Assembly: GCF_013378445.1 (NCBI RefSeq)
Contig: NZ_JABXYK010000005.1
Coordinates: 124,001-188,000 of the forward strand
Origin: Mycoplana rhizolycopersici
Lineage (GTDB): Bacteria; Pseudomonadota; Alphaproteobacteria; Rhizobiales; Rhizobiaceae
DNA: 64,000 bases
Direction: 5' to 3'
Shown here one piece after another: positions 26,605 through 35,554 of the stretch (its first letter is position 1; the number at the start of each line of letters is the position of its first letter). A program made the translations under genes and the position numbers. A model generated the notes under the pieces. It searched no databases, was not told where the DNA came from, and was given only the letters and a program-made list of their open reading frames with translations.

Positions 26605-26919
26605 GTGACACTCCTTCCCCATTTATTCCTTGCCTTGATCGGCCGCCCGTCGACTCATCGCCTGTCTCCGAGGAAAGAAAAGCGCGTTTCTCCAAACGGA
26701 GCGAATCAAAGGTCACGCAAGCCGCGAGACGATGGTGAAACTACTGAGATCGCGCTTGCGCTCCAGCTCCTCGATTTCGGAAGCCGAAGGCGCGCGGCAT
26801 GCGGGTCTTTATCACAAGGCTTTGCACCAGTGCCTTGCCGTCTATGGTCAGGCAAGACATTGTTTCCTGTGCGCCTGCCGTTTTTCAGGACTGGCATGGG
26901 ACAACCTTGGGAGGATGGC
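26605..26919. other. Gap between the small membrane gene and the OsmC-like gene
   Basis: About 315 bp serving as a divergent control region. One plus frame is open through it but lacks a start with ribosome site and family features. No clear promoter hexamers were recognised. Confidence 0.35.
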
Positions 26920-27324
26920 GTGGTGGTTTCAACAGTGGAGCTTCGAAACATCGCCGGAACCGAGGCGGCTTTGGGTTGGGCTGGAAGCCATACCGTCGTC
27001 GTCGATCGGCCTGAGGGCAAAGCGGGCGGCAAAGGTATCGGCTTCAACGGGGCGCAACTGCTCGGGCTAGCGATTGGCGGCTGCTACTGCAACGACCTTC
27101 GCTATACTTCCCATGAACTTGGCCGCGGTATTGGCGACATCGCAGTCACCGTCACCGTGGATCTCGCTGGGTCGCCCTTGATCGCCACGAAAGCCGAAGT
27201 GTCGGTTGACGTTCAGATGCTGGACGGCAGTGATCCGAAGCAGGTCATCGAAGAAGCCTGGCGAATATGCACTGTCGCGAACTCTCTGAAAAAGGGCTTT
27301 CCGGCTCTACTGGTTCGGATGTAA
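26920..27324 (+). CDS. OsmC-family protein
   Basis: About 134 residues with the OsmC/Ohr fold pattern. Both expected cysteines are present, in LAIGGCYCNDL (near residue 50) and AWRICTVANSL (near residue 118), so thiol-dependent peroxide reduction is possible. The GTG at 26920 is preferred because GGGAGG lies 5 bp upstream; ATG 26896 would place that site inside the gene. The first motif has an extra Cys two residues on (CYC), unlike Ohr. The partner and the oxidant are unknown. Divergent from the 42-residue membrane gene. Confidence 0.77.
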   Translation: MVVSTVELRNIAGTEAALGWAGSHTVVVDRPEGKAGGKGIGFNGAQLLGLAIGGCYCNDLRYTSHELGRGIGDIAVTVTVDLAGSPLIATKAEVSVDVQMLDGSDPKQVIEEAWRICTVANSLKKGFPALLVRM

Positions 27325-27481
27325 CACTCGCGAAGGACCATGTTCCCTTGCGGGTCGGTGTCGGGAAACAGAGGTTGGGCGACGGGCTGTGTTGTCTGCC
27401 AGGTTTGAGCTTTAGTGGCACTCAACCGTGTTTATGTGTCATACATGCCTGCTTCTCACTGTAAGGACTCGCATTCAAACC

Positions 27482-27787
27482 ATGAACGACAAAGTCATCG
27501 ACACTCTGACCGGCAGATACTTCACGCTCGACGATCCTGACGGCAGCTATGGATGCGGCCAGGTCATTCGCCTCGCCACCGAGGGCGTGTATTTCGTTCG
27601 CTTCGAAGGCAACGAGGTGACGCTCCCTTTGGAACTCGTATCCATCGCAGAGATGCTGGAGACCACCGATGAGGAGTACAGGCGTTGGCGGTTCTTCGAC
27701 ACTCTCGAGGAACGAGATAAGTGGATCGAATGGCTGGATGCACCATCCAAGCTGAGGGTCATCTCACTCGTTAAGCCGCCCAAGTAG
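27482..27787 (+). CDS. Hypothetical protein, acidic, 101 residues
   Basis: No signal peptide or membrane helix. The N-terminal 55 residues look beta-rich (GRYFTLDDPDGSYGCGQVIRL, then VYFVRFEGNEVTLPLELVSI), followed by a helical, Trp-rich C-terminus (EEYRRWRFFDTLEERDKWIEW). The first half resembles a small SH3-like or carbon-storage-like barrel, but no family is recognised. The ribosome site is weak (AAGGAC 13 bp upstream). Base use is less GC-rich than in the core genes, fitting the accessory character of the stretch. Confidence 0.55.
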   Translation: MNDKVIDTLTGRYFTLDDPDGSYGCGQVIRLATEGVYFVRFEGNEVTLPLELVSIAEMLETTDEEYRRWRFFDTLEERDKWIEWLDAPSKLRVISLVKPPK

Positions 27788-27960
27788 CCCTTCGCCCGCG
27801 CTCGCCGACGACTTCGCGTTTCAGGATACGGATTTTCTGCGATGTCTCAATCTCTGCTCTCATCTGAGGACACAGATCGGGACATAGGGGAACCGGACCG
27901 TGAGGCCCGGCTCTCCATTTCAGGCAGTGCTTCGCCTGCTGCTGGCCTGCTCTGTCATCA

Positions 27961-28335
27961 TCAATGCGAACGGCAGCGGCCAGTTTTTGTTGTCTCCTTG
28001 TCGCCGTCGTCATAGGCGATCCCGATCTTTTCGCCAGCCAGCGAGGCGATCGTGCCCGGATACCAGTCTCCCGCGCCCTTGTAGTTGCATTCAACTTTCA
28101 TTCCGATCATCCAATCGTATGGGCGAACAGCGCCAACAGCTACGGTCTCGCGGTCTCCGTCGTCGTAGCGGATGGTGACTTTATCCGCGCCGATCTTCTC
28201 CACTACGCCAGGGAACCAATAGCCAGCGCCCTGATAGTTGCCGAGCACCCAGTCGCCAACGGTCTGCGCCCGTGCATCGACGCTGCAAACAGCAATGAGG
28301 GAGAAAACCCCACGTGCCAGCCCAAAATCGAGCAA
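27961..28335 (-). CDS. Secreted protein with two Tudor/agenet-like repeats
   Basis: 124 residues. A hydrophobic leader (GVFSLIAVCSVDARAQ) looks like a signal peptide cut after ARA. Two repeats follow: residues 27-67 (VLGNYQGAGYWFPGVVEKIG, then IRYDDGDRETV) and 75-115 (VECNYKGAGDWYPGTIASLAG, then IAYDDGDKET). The W-Y/F-P-G and YDDGD-x-E pattern is that of Tudor/agenet-type small barrels. The start is uncertain: the upstream-most codon is TTG and no good ribosome site is seen. The C-terminus (TKTGRCRSH) may be truncated compared with longer relatives. Confidence 0.55.
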   Translation of the reverse strand: MLDFGLARGVFSLIAVCSVDARAQTVGDWVLGNYQGAGYWFPGVVEKIGADKVTIRYDDGDRETVAVGAVRPYDWMIGMKVECNYKGAGDWYPGTIASLAGEKIGIAYDDGDKETTKTGRCRSH

Positions 28336-28519
28336 TGGAGAATTGAATTTTAGCGGGTGAATATATTCTGAACAAAGCCGATCCCGAAACGCGTTCGCAA
28401 GATGCGACCCAAAATGGGTCCGCGCCCGCTCGGGCAGGTACCGGGGGAGCTTAATTGCCGGGCTACCTCCCGGCTTGGCCGCTGGCGATCGCGCATGCCG
28501 TTGGAGCTAAGCCGTCGCT

Positions 28520-28732
28520 CTAGCCTTCGGAAATCGATGGCAGAAGCGTGATCACTTCCCGCTGGTGACTTTCATCCAGAGGTTCGATGTTTTCTTTCCA
28601 GAAGGCTTCAGCCTCGGGAGTTTCATCCTCCCATAGCCGTGTGGTGACGTGGTTGTCGTCGATCTTTGATCGCCGATGGCCACCTAGACGGACATACTCC
28701 GTTGCCAACTCCGCTGCGTGTGTCTGTGGCAT
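28520..28732 (-). CDS. Hypothetical protein, 70 residues, charged
   Basis: A small acidic-basic mixed protein with no membrane segment. AAAGGTGA lies 6 bp before ATG 28732, a good site. The N-terminal helix (HAAELATEYVRLGGHRRSK) is followed by an acidic centre (WEDETPEAEAFWKENIEPLD) and a short hydrophobic tail. I do not recognise it; the small size, good start site and ordered composition favour a real gene. Confidence 0.5.
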   Translation of the reverse strand: MPQTHAAELATEYVRLGGHRRSKIDDNHVTTRLWEDETPEAEAFWKENIEPLDESHQREVITLLPSISEG

Positions 28733-29032
28733 GTCAATCACCTTTCATAGTCGCTAGACCAGAAAGGTGTGAGTATAGGCGTTTGTTCCTGGTCGCTTCA
28801 ATCCCGTTGAGAACGGCCCGGGAGAAAGCGATCCCCGAACCTGTGCCGCTGCGCGTTTCTGGGCGGCCTGCTCCTGATCTCGTGAACCTTGTCGGGATGC
28901 CCTTGCTATGCCGTCCTCCGATAGGAGGGTTTTTTCCATCAGGGGTCACCCACGAACGCAAATCCGTGAAAGAGGTTGGCGCTGTGATGACAGTCCTGGT
29001 TGACAGAGAAAGGAAGATGCTGACGCTGAGAG
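28733..29032. other. Gap in the accessory stretch
   Basis: 300 bp with no convincing frame on either strand. A short CCTCC..GGAGG dyad at about 28915-28930 is the only structure seen. Confidence 0.35.
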
Positions 29033-29368
29033 CTATTTTTTTAGGAAGAACTGCGCAGTTGCGTCCATCTCGTCCCGGAGAAAGCGAGCCGCATCTCCTT
29101 GAATGTTCTCACGCTGCGACTCACAGAACCGGACGATGAAGTCCTTGTCCTTAGGAAAATCTCGTAACCGATAGACCGCAGCAATTTTGGTGGCTATCGG
29201 TCGATCTCGGCTGTCGATGAAAGCCATCAGTTCGAAGAATTGGTCGCGCCTACGGGCGGCGGCATCTTGGTACAGCTTGACAACATAGCCCACTGCCGAT
29301 CCGGCCAATGCGATTAGCGGGGCAGCAAATCCCAGTATAGTAACCCAGAGAGGGACGGCTTGGTGCAA
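29033..29368 (-). CDS. Membrane-anchored hypothetical protein, 111 residues
   Basis: One N-terminal membrane helix (LWVTILGFAAPLIALAGSAVGYVV, roughly residues 7-30) with a cytoplasmic helical domain rich in Arg, Asp and Phe (AARRRDQFFELMAFIDSRD; FIVRFCESQRENIQ). The start appears to be TTG, so the call is tentative. This topology, a short anchor plus small cytoplasmic domain, is seen in many accessory genes of unknown role. It is the last gene before the tRNA. Confidence 0.5.
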   Translation of the reverse strand: MHQAVPLWVTILGFAAPLIALAGSAVGYVVKLYQDAAARRRDQFFELMAFIDSRDRPIATKIAAVYRLRDFPKDKDFIVRFCESQRENIQGDAARFLRDEMDATAQFFLKK

Positions 29369-29496
29369 AGGAGGCCTCGAATTCTAAGAAAGTAATTTAT
29401 TCGGGCACATATCGGTACTTGCAAAAGGCACCGCAGTTCAAAACCGCCACCATGTTGAATAATTTAATGAACAAAATCAATAACTAGGCGGTAAAA

Positions 29497-29573
29497 TGGT
29501 AGCGGAGGAGGGATTCGAACCCCCGACACAAGGATTATGATTCCTCTGCTCTAACCTACTGAGCTACTCCGCC
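29497..29573 (-). tRNA. tRNA-Met (CAT anticodon), elongator type
   Basis: A complete cloverleaf on the minus strand with encoded CCA. The acceptor arm GGCGGAG pairs with CTCCGCT, the anticodon stem GAGGA/TCCTT encloses loop ATCATAA with anticodon CAT (complement at 29537-29539), and GTTCGAAT forms the T loop region. The first acceptor base pair is G-T (G-U) and the anticodon stem lacks the three G-C pairs of initiator tRNA, so elongator Met is favoured; the lysidine-modified tRNA-Ile with CAT is the alternative. Confidence 0.95.
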
Positions 29574-29623
29574 GCCCGGTCGAAACGGCAACGCTGCGTT
29601 CGTTTTCCGTTCGGGACGGGCGG

Positions 29624-29653
29624 CTTATAGGGTGCCCTTGCCTCAAGTGTCAA
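29624..29653 (-). promoter_or_regulatory. Promoter of the tRNA-Met gene
   Basis: On the minus strand CTTGACA and CTATAAG are separated by about 18 bp, close to the alphaproteobacterial housekeeping consensus CTTGAC-N17-CTATAT. The -10 element ends 51 bp before the mature tRNA 5' end. Confidence 0.65.
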
Positions 29654-29708
29654 GCGCCGTTTCCCGCAAAAATGCATAGCCGCGCAAAGGCTTGTGAATT
29701 GTCCCGCT

Positions 29709-30914
29709 TCAGGCAGCCGTCGGCATGGAAAGAACGCGCTTCAGGGCCGCTTCTGCGGAGGATTCGCGCTCGGAGCGGGCGATGAAGCCGCCGCCAAAAA
29801 TGCGCGCGTCCTCGCCTTCGCCCGAGTAGAGCGCGCAGGCCTGGCCCGGCGCCACCCCGGCCTCGCCTTCCTCAAGCTCGACATAGAGGCCGCCCTCGTC
29901 GGCGTTGAGCCTTGCCGGCCGCGGCGGGCGGGTCGAGCGCACCTTGGCAAAGCAGGAGAAGCCGGCAGCGGCGACCGTGTCGAGATCGCCGTCGCCCAGC
30001 CAGTTGACGTCGCGCAGATAGAGGCGGCGCGTGTCCAGCGCCTCCTTCGGCCCGACGATCACCCGGCGCGAGCGCGCGTCGAGATAGACGACGTAGAGCG
30101 GCTCGCCGGTGGCAATGCCGATGCCGCGCCGCTGGCCGATCGTGTAATGCAGGATGCCCTCGTGCTGCCCGAGCACGCGCCCGTCGATATGCACGATATC
30201 GCCCGCCAGCGCCGCGTTCGGCTTCAGCTTGGAAACGATGTCGGAATATTTGCCCTGCGGCACGAAGCAGATGTCCTGGCTGTCCGCCTTCTTGGCGACG
30301 ACAAGGCCCATCTCCTCGGCAAGCCCCCGCACCTCCGCCTTGCTGAGATGGCCGAGGGGAAAGCGCAGGTAGTCGATCTGTTCCTGCGTGGTGGCGAACA
30401 GGAAATAGCTCTGGTCGCGCTCGGCATCCACCGGGCGAAAGAGCGCGCGCCGGCCGGGATCGCCCGGGACGGGATTGGGTCTTGAGCGGATGTAGTGGCC
30501 GGTCGCAAGCGCGTCGGCCCCCAGTTCCTTCGCCGTGGCAAGCAGGTCGGCAAACTTGACCGTCTGGTTGCAGGCGACGCAGGGGATCGGCGTTTCGCCG
30601 GCGATGTAGCTTTCGGCAAAAGGATTGATGACCGTCTCGCGGAAACGCTTTTCGTAATCGAGAACGTAATGCGGAATGCCGAGCGTCTCGCAGACGCGGC
30701 GCGCGTCCTCGATGTCCTGGCCCGCACAGCACGAACCGGCGCGATGCACCGCCGCGCCGTGATCGTAGAGCTGCAGCGTGATGCCGAGCACATCGTAGCC
30801 TTCGCGCTTGAGAATGCCGGCGACGACGGACGAATCCACGCCGCCCGACATGGCGACGACGACGCGTGTATCTTCCGGCTTCCTGTCAAAATCGAGACTG
30901 TTCACGACATCCAT
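29709..30914 (-). CDS. mnmA: tRNA-specific 2-thiouridylase MnmA
   Basis: 401 residues. It installs the 2-thio group at U34 of Lys, Glu and Gln tRNAs using ATP and a sulfur relay. The PP-loop is [13 protein letters not shown] (near residue 20); the catalytic cysteines are in [14 protein letters not shown] and [14 protein letters not shown] 30914 is preferred, giving the usual family length; the frame is open to 31073 but the added part is unconserved. It lies 136 bp downstream of the tRNA-Met gene with its end toward it. Assignment is firm. Confidence 0.95.
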   Translation of the reverse strand: MDVVNSLDFDRKPEDTRVVVAMSGGVDSSVVAGILKREGYDVLGITLQLYDHGAAVHRAGSCCAGQDIEDARRVCETLGIPHYVLDYEKRFRETVINPFAESYIAGETPIPCVACNQTVKFADLLATAKELGADALATGHYIRSRPNPVPGDPGRRALFRPVDAERDQSYFLFATTQEQIDYLRFPLGHLSKAEVRGLAEEMGLVVAKKADSQDICFVPQGKYSDIVSKLKPNAALAGDIVHIDGRVLGQHEGILHYTIGQRRGIGIATGEPLYVVYLDARSRRVIVGPKEALDTRRLYLRDVNWLGDGDLDTVAAAGFSCFAKVRSTRPPRPARLNADEGGLYVELEEGEAGVAPGQACALYSGEGEDARIFGGGFIARSERESSAEAALKRVLSMPTAA

Positions 30915-31178
30915 CCGATGGTTCTTGCGCGGGGCATTTGCGATCGCGACGGCGGCAGCGACACAAGCCCCGTCCGGCGCCGCCCGGGCGCCCGTCGCCG
31001 ACATATAGAAACTTGCGCCCTTCTGGGCAAGGCGGGCGCGAACAAGGGCTGTCCGCTCCGCCGGCAAATGCACGGCCTGCCGCTGATTTCGAGCCCAGAG
31101 CGCTGCGCAGCGCGGTTGCGGGCGGCCCGCAAATGCCTTGCGAAACTGCGGGGCGGCTTTGCGACAGCGAAGCGCGCT
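30915..31178. other. Gap between mnmA and the 63-bp repeat
   Basis: About 260 bp that should contain the mnmA promoter. No gene, clear hexamers or terminator recognised. Confidence 0.35.
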
Positions 31179-31241
31179 TAGAGCATTTCCAGCCGAGGCG
31201 GCATCGCTTCGGCGTAACCGGATTTCACCGGGATTGCTCTA
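31179..31241. repeat. 63-bp element with inverted TAGAGCA/TGCTCTA ends
   Basis: Seven-base perfect inverted ends enclose a GC-rich core with an internal CCGGATTTCACCGG dyad. Short elements beginning AGAGCA are common in rhizobial intergenic DNA. Its right end supplies the stop codon of the LuxR-type gene. Confidence 0.45.
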
Positions 31242-31976
31242 GATGATCTTCAAACGCAGGGCCGATGCAATGGCCTGCATCCGATTGACCGCGTCCAGCT
31301 TCTTGGTCGCCGACTTGAAGTAGCTGCTCACGGTATAGGCGGATATCCCTAATATAATGGCGATCTCGTCGCCGCTCTTGCCGGCTGCGGCCCAGCGCAG
31401 ACACTCGATCTCTCGGCCCGACAGGCGCTCGCGCGCGGCGGGGCGCGGTGCAAAGGTCTGCTCCAGGCATTCGAACACCTGCACCGAGGTAAAATAGAGC
31501 GCCGGGAGCTTTTCCGGGTCCGGCTCGGCCGATTTCCCGGAGTAGACGACGATAAAGGGCTCGGCCGCGGTCGTGTGGAGGAGAAACGCGACCGACGTGG
31601 TGAACCCGAAGCGTTCCGCAAGCCCCGATGCGATGTCCGCGGCTTGCCGCGGCGCCAACAGCTCCGCACCGCCTGTGACCGGCCGCTTCGTCTGCGCCAC
31701 GTCGGTGACGAGACGGCTTTCATGGAAGACGCCAAGGCCGTCATAGCTGCGCACCATTTCGGTCGGCCAGTTGCTGATCACCAGCCGCTCGGCGAACCCG
31801 AGCCGTTCGCTCTCCGGAAACCGGGCAACGAGGAAGTGGCTGAAATCGAAATGTTCGGCACAACGGCGAAAGAGGCGCAGCACCTCATATTCCGTGCGTA
31901 CCCCTTCCAGCGCGCCGCCACTCAGGAAATCGGCCTGCCGCTGCTGGTTCATCAATAGATTGTCTGCGTATGTCAT
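31239..31976 (-). CDS. LuxR-family regulator, solo (no luxI nearby)
   Basis: 245 residues: an autoinducer-binding-like domain (residues 20-165) and a C-terminal LuxR helix-turn-helix (LSGREIECLRWAAAGKSGDE, then ILGISAYTVSSYFKSATKKL). The pocket departs from AHL receptors: the usual YPxxW reads NWPTEM, and the Asp-Pro pair reads ES in VFHESRLV. It may bind a different ligand or none. No acyl-homoserine lactone synthase gene is in the window. The helix-turn-helix is intact, so DNA binding is expected. Target genes are unknown; sciP lies 399 bp away, divergently. Confidence 0.84.
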   Translation of the reverse strand: MTYADNLLMNQQRQADFLSGGALEGVRTEYEVLRLFRRCAEHFDFSHFLVARFPESERLGFAERLVISNWPTEMVRSYDGLGVFHESRLVTDVAQTKRPVTGGAELLAPRQAADIASGLAERFGFTTSVAFLLHTTAAEPFIVVYSGKSAEPDPEKLPALYFTSVQVFECLEQTFAPRPAARERLSGREIECLRWAAAGKSGDEIAIILGISAYTVSSYFKSATKKLDAVNRMQAIASALRLKII

Positions 31977-32375
31977 CGATGGACCTCAAGCCCCGGCTCG
32001 GCTGAAGCTGCTCTGCACCGTTGCTCATGCTGAAAAGAAGGCATCTCCGGAAACCCCGGAAGGACAAGAGACATGACGCTTGCGCGGCGACGATACGCGG
32101 CTACGACCGGCGCGGCACGGCCCCTGATCCATAGCCATGTAGCAGAGGCAACATCTTGCTGGATATAGCGAATTCTCGTGGTGCATACTTGTACGGCACG
32201 CCACGGCCCGCAAGTTTCGGAATAGACCCCGGCATCAGCATCCGCACGCACTGCGACAGTCTTGTTCAACCGGATCGTTTCAATTGTTAGCGAATTGTTA
32301 CGGTTAGCTTAGGCAAATTTTAAATGTGGCAAACTACAGTCCGATCATATGGTCTTGTGTGTAGTAGAGAGTCCT
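31977..32375. other. Divergent region between the LuxR gene and sciP
   Basis: About 400 bp. At 32287-32301 a TTAG-N7-TTAC sequence resembles a weak CtrA box, 75 bp before sciP. No small gene was recognised. Confidence 0.35.
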
Positions 32376-32651
32376 ATGACCGAAATGATACGACCCCGCG
32401 TTAAGTATGTCATCGGCCCCGATGGCAGTCCCTTGACGATCGCCGATCTGCCGCCCGCCAATACGCGGCGCTGGGTCATCCGCAGGAAGGCTGAAGTCGT
32501 GGCCGCCGTACGCGGTGGCCTGCTGAGCCTCGAGGAAGCCTGCGAGCGTTACACGCTGACGGTCGAGGAATTCCTTTCCTGGCAGTCCTCCATCAATGAT
32601 CACGGTCTGGCGGGTCTGCGCACCACGCGCATCCAGCAGTACCGGCACTAG
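32376..32651 (+). CDS. sciP: CtrA inhibitor SciP (DUF1153)
   Basis: 91 residues, the full length of SciP. In Caulobacter this small helix-turn-helix protein binds CtrA and blocks activation of CtrA-dependent promoters in G1 cells. Family marks are KYVIGPDGSPLTIADLPP near the N-terminus, RRWVIRRKAEVVAAVRGGLL, and EEACERYTLTVEEFLSWQ. Start 32376 is the codon that yields the conserved N-terminus; GAGAG lies upstream. ctrA is 2 kb away, and chpT 3.7 kb, so three members of the CtrA circuit are clustered. Confidence 0.93.
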   Translation: MTEMIRPRVKYVIGPDGSPLTIADLPPANTRRWVIRRKAEVVAAVRGGLLSLEEACERYTLTVEEFLSWQSSINDHGLAGLRTTRIQQYRH

Positions 32652-32684
32652 TCCAGGCACTGACCGCCTGCATCCTCCCCTTCT

Positions 32685-33161
32685 TCACTGCGGCCGCACT
32701 CGTTGCGGCCGCAGTTGCATTTGCAGCAGACCCGTCATGATCGCCGAGGCGGTATAGAACCACAGCCCCGGCTGCGTGAAGGCTTCCGCGACCCCGCTCG
32801 TCTTTGCCGCGAAGATGACGAGTGCGACCAGCATGACATCCACCATCGACCACCGCGCCAACAAAGGCAGCAGCTTGGCAAACAGCCGCTCGTGCGGTCC
32901 CCCTTCCGCTTCCCCTTCCACCGGCGCGGTCACCTCGAAGGCGATCGCGATCAGCTTGATCACCGGAAAGACGATCGACAGCAACCCGACGACCGCGGCC
33001 AGGGTCCGGTTCTCCTCCACCCAGAGATAAGCGACGATGCCGAACAGCGACGGCGTCTCGCTGAAGAAGTAGAGCTTCTCGAACAACACCAGCGGCAGAA
33101 CCATCCCGAACGCCAGGGACAGTGTCGAGAGAATGAGCAGGACGGGAACGATCAGCGTCAT
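32685..33161 (-). CDS. PqiA-like (paraquat-inducible protein A) membrane protein
   Basis: 158 residues with about four membrane helices, one PqiA module rather than the two of E. coli PqiA/YebS. The VAYLWVEENRTLAAVVGLLSI and LLPLLARWSMVDVMLVALVI segments match the family. E. coli homologues work with MCE proteins in lipid transport between membranes; no MCE gene is adjacent here. It converges with sciP, 33 bp between stops. The frame is open upstream to 33263 but without family residues. Confidence 0.77.
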   Translation of the reverse strand: MTLIVPVLLILSTLSLAFGMVLPLVLFEKLYFFSETPSLFGIVAYLWVEENRTLAAVVGLLSIVFPVIKLIAIAFEVTAPVEGEAEGGPHERLFAKLLPLLARWSMVDVMLVALVIFAAKTSGVAEAFTQPGLWFYTASAIMTGLLQMQLRPQRVRPQ

Positions 33162-33352
33162 CGATGGCCTCGCGTGAATTTTCCGCCATGCATAACACCG
33201 CGCCACGGCCGATGCAGCATCCGCGCGACCATCCCGCGGTTGTCCGGAACCCAGGGGGGCCACTTTTCTCGAATGCGGGACTATGCAGAGGCGACCTCGG
33301 TCCCTACCTCATTCTGAGCTATGGCGAGAAATAGGCAGGGAGAATGCACGCG

Positions 33353-33634
33353 ATGGAGATAAGCAGCACGGAAGACGGTTCGCACGGGCGATACGCGGTC
33401 ACCGTAGACGGTCATGAGGCGGAAATGACCTATTCCCGCACCTCGCCACGACTCGTCATCATAGACCACACCGGCGTTCCCGACGCGCTACGCGGGCGCG
33501 GCGTCGGCCAAGCCCTCGCCCTGCACGCCGTCGAACAGGCGCGGGCCGGCGGCTGGAAGATCATGCCGCTCTGCCCGTTCTTCCGGGCCCAGGCGATGCG
33601 GCATCCCAAATGGAGCGATGTGGTAAATCTCTGA
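33353..33634 (+). CDS. GNAT-family N-acetyltransferase, small YjdJ-like form
   Basis: 93 residues. The acetyl-CoA loop LRGRGVGQALALHAVEQAR (near residue 50) is typical, with the C-terminal MPLCPFFRAQAMRHPKW pattern of the short YjdJ-type acetyltransferases. GCAGGGAGA lies 11 bp before ATG 33353; ATG 33344 is too close to it. Substrate unknown. It converges with fliJ. Confidence 0.77.
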   Translation: MEISSTEDGSHGRYAVTVDGHEAEMTYSRTSPRLVIIDHTGVPDALRGRGVGQALALHAVEQARAGGWKIMPLCPFFRAQAMRHPKWSDVVNL

Positions 33635-33791
33635 TCCGGGGGCCTCTTCGACAAACGAGAAGAACCCTCAGGACCGCGAACTCGTTCGGTCATGAGGGTT
33701 CTTCCTGAAGGCCGCGCGCAACGACAATGCCGCAATGCGCGTCATCGGCATGACCCGGCCTGGTAGCCGGAGCAGACAGGGCAGATCGGCG

Positions 33792-34142
33792 TCAGGCGCG
33801 GATGCGCACCGCGTTGTCGCGCTCCTCCAGCGCCGATGCCTTGGCAAAATCCGCCTCCGCCTCTTCGAGCGCCAGTTCGGCGGCGTCCTGCTGCACTTTC
33901 AGTTCCCGGATGGAAACCAGAAGGTTGTCGGCGCGCTGGCGTGCGGCCTTGGCAAAGGTCGGATAGGCGAAATGACTCGGGTCCGAAATGCCGGACCTTT
34001 TTTCTTCGATGGCGATCTGGCTTTCCAGTTCCTTCGACATCCGCTCGAATTCGGACATCATCATCTGTAACTGGTTCAGCTGCCGCCTTTTTTCCTTCAC
34101 CTGAAATTCCTTCAGGCGAACTAGGCTCTCACGTGACTTCAT
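33792..34142 (-). CDS. fliJ: FliJ-like flagellar export chaperone
   Basis: 116 residues, almost entirely predicted coiled coil (KEKRRQLNQLQMMMSEFERM; ESQIAIEEKRSG; LVSIRELKVQQDAAELALEE), the FliJ pattern. FliJ is the cytoplasmic stalk-like subunit that couples the flagellar ATPase to the export gate. ATG 34142 gives the usual family size; the upstream extension is not conserved. It is divergent from ctrA, sharing a 527 bp control region, an arrangement I recall from other Rhizobiales. Identification rests on coiled-coil pattern plus position. Confidence 0.74.
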   Translation of the reverse strand: MKSRESLVRLKEFQVKEKRRQLNQLQMMMSEFERMSKELESQIAIEEKRSGISDPSHFAYPTFAKAARQRADNLLVSIRELKVQQDAAELALEEAEADFAKASALEERDNAVRIRA

Positions 34143-34387
34143 ACGCAATACTCCCGTGGATAGCGAGACCCCGGCACTTCGGCGAACGGCCGGCGCAGGC
34201 GCGCAAATCGTCCAACCAACAAGCTTAAGGCATGCTTCGCCTGGTAACAGAGCGAAGCAGACCGACATTTTCACCCGACCAACGAACCGGTTGGACCGGC
34301 ACCGGCAAAAAAATCTGCCGATATTAACGAAACCCTACCGTTGGTAACCTTTCGTTTACGGGCATCGTTAATCATAGGTCGCATGAT

Positions 34388-34402
34388 TTAAGGGTCGGTA
34401 AA
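34388..34402. promoter_or_regulatory. CtrA-box-like site in the fliJ-ctrA region
   Basis: TTAA, seven bases, TAAA: one mismatch from TTAA-N7-TTAA. About 270 bp before ctrA and 246 bp before fliJ. Confidence 0.4.
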
Positions 34403-34437
34403 TGCAAAACCCAAAATGCCGCATGCCTTGTAATCAC

Positions 34438-34566
34438 GAGTCGAAAGAGTCGGTTAGCGCAATTTCCTCACAATGTGGGTGAGGAGTGCACTTTCAAATT
34501 TCTACATAAATTCAGGGAGCTGCTAAAATTATTTAACAATTTCGATACATCTTGCCAGAGTGAATC
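34438..34566. promoter_or_regulatory. Three GANTC (CcrM) sites upstream of ctrA
   Basis: GAGTC at 34438-34442 and 34447-34451 and GAATC at 34562-34566. In Caulobacter the methylation state of a GANTC site in the ctrA promoter times its transcription; the cluster suggests similar control. Confidence 0.5.
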
Positions 34567-34574
34567 AGAATTTG

Positions 34575-34582
34575 TTAACCAT
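34575..34582 (+). promoter_or_regulatory. TTAACCAT half-box before ctrA
   Basis: TTAACCAT, the extended CtrA half-site, 88 bp before the ctrA start. Suited to autoregulation together with the site at 34388. Confidence 0.4.
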
Positions 34583-34669
34583 TCGGTGGCAGCCTCAAAT
34601 CAGGCAACGACTGGATCCGTATCGTGTAGAGGGGCCAGGACACCTTGAGCGGCGGAAAAGGGGACATAG

Positions 34670-35368
<699 letters not shown>

Positions 35369-35398
35369 TCGCGCCTGCAACCACTCGGCAAACATCAA

Positions 35399-35425
35399 AA
35401 CCCGCCCTTCGAAGGCGGGTTTTTT
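35399..35425. terminator. Terminator after ctrA, probably bidirectional
   Basis: AACCCGCC and GGCGGGTT, 7-nt loop, then TTTTTT on plus; an A-run on the left gives a T-run on minus, so it can also end the convergent response-regulator transcript. Confidence 0.85.
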
Positions 35426-35554
35426 GTTGCCGGGAAAATGGTCCGGCATCATACATCGGATCGGATCGTCTCGAACACGCAAGGTTGCCAAATGCAAATC
35501 GCGGCAGCGAGGCCCGCTACCGCGTTCAAGACTTCCCAAATCCTCGCGAAGGGG

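Noticed and set aside
25162-29496. Integrative element or prophage in the accessory stretch
   Set aside because: No integrase, recombinase, transposase or attachment-site duplication could be found; kept only as a low-interest observation.
29497-29573. tRNA-Ile with lysidine (CAT anticodon)
   Set aside because: Acceptor and anticodon stems fit elongator Met as remembered for Rhizobiaceae; not excluded fully, but less likely.
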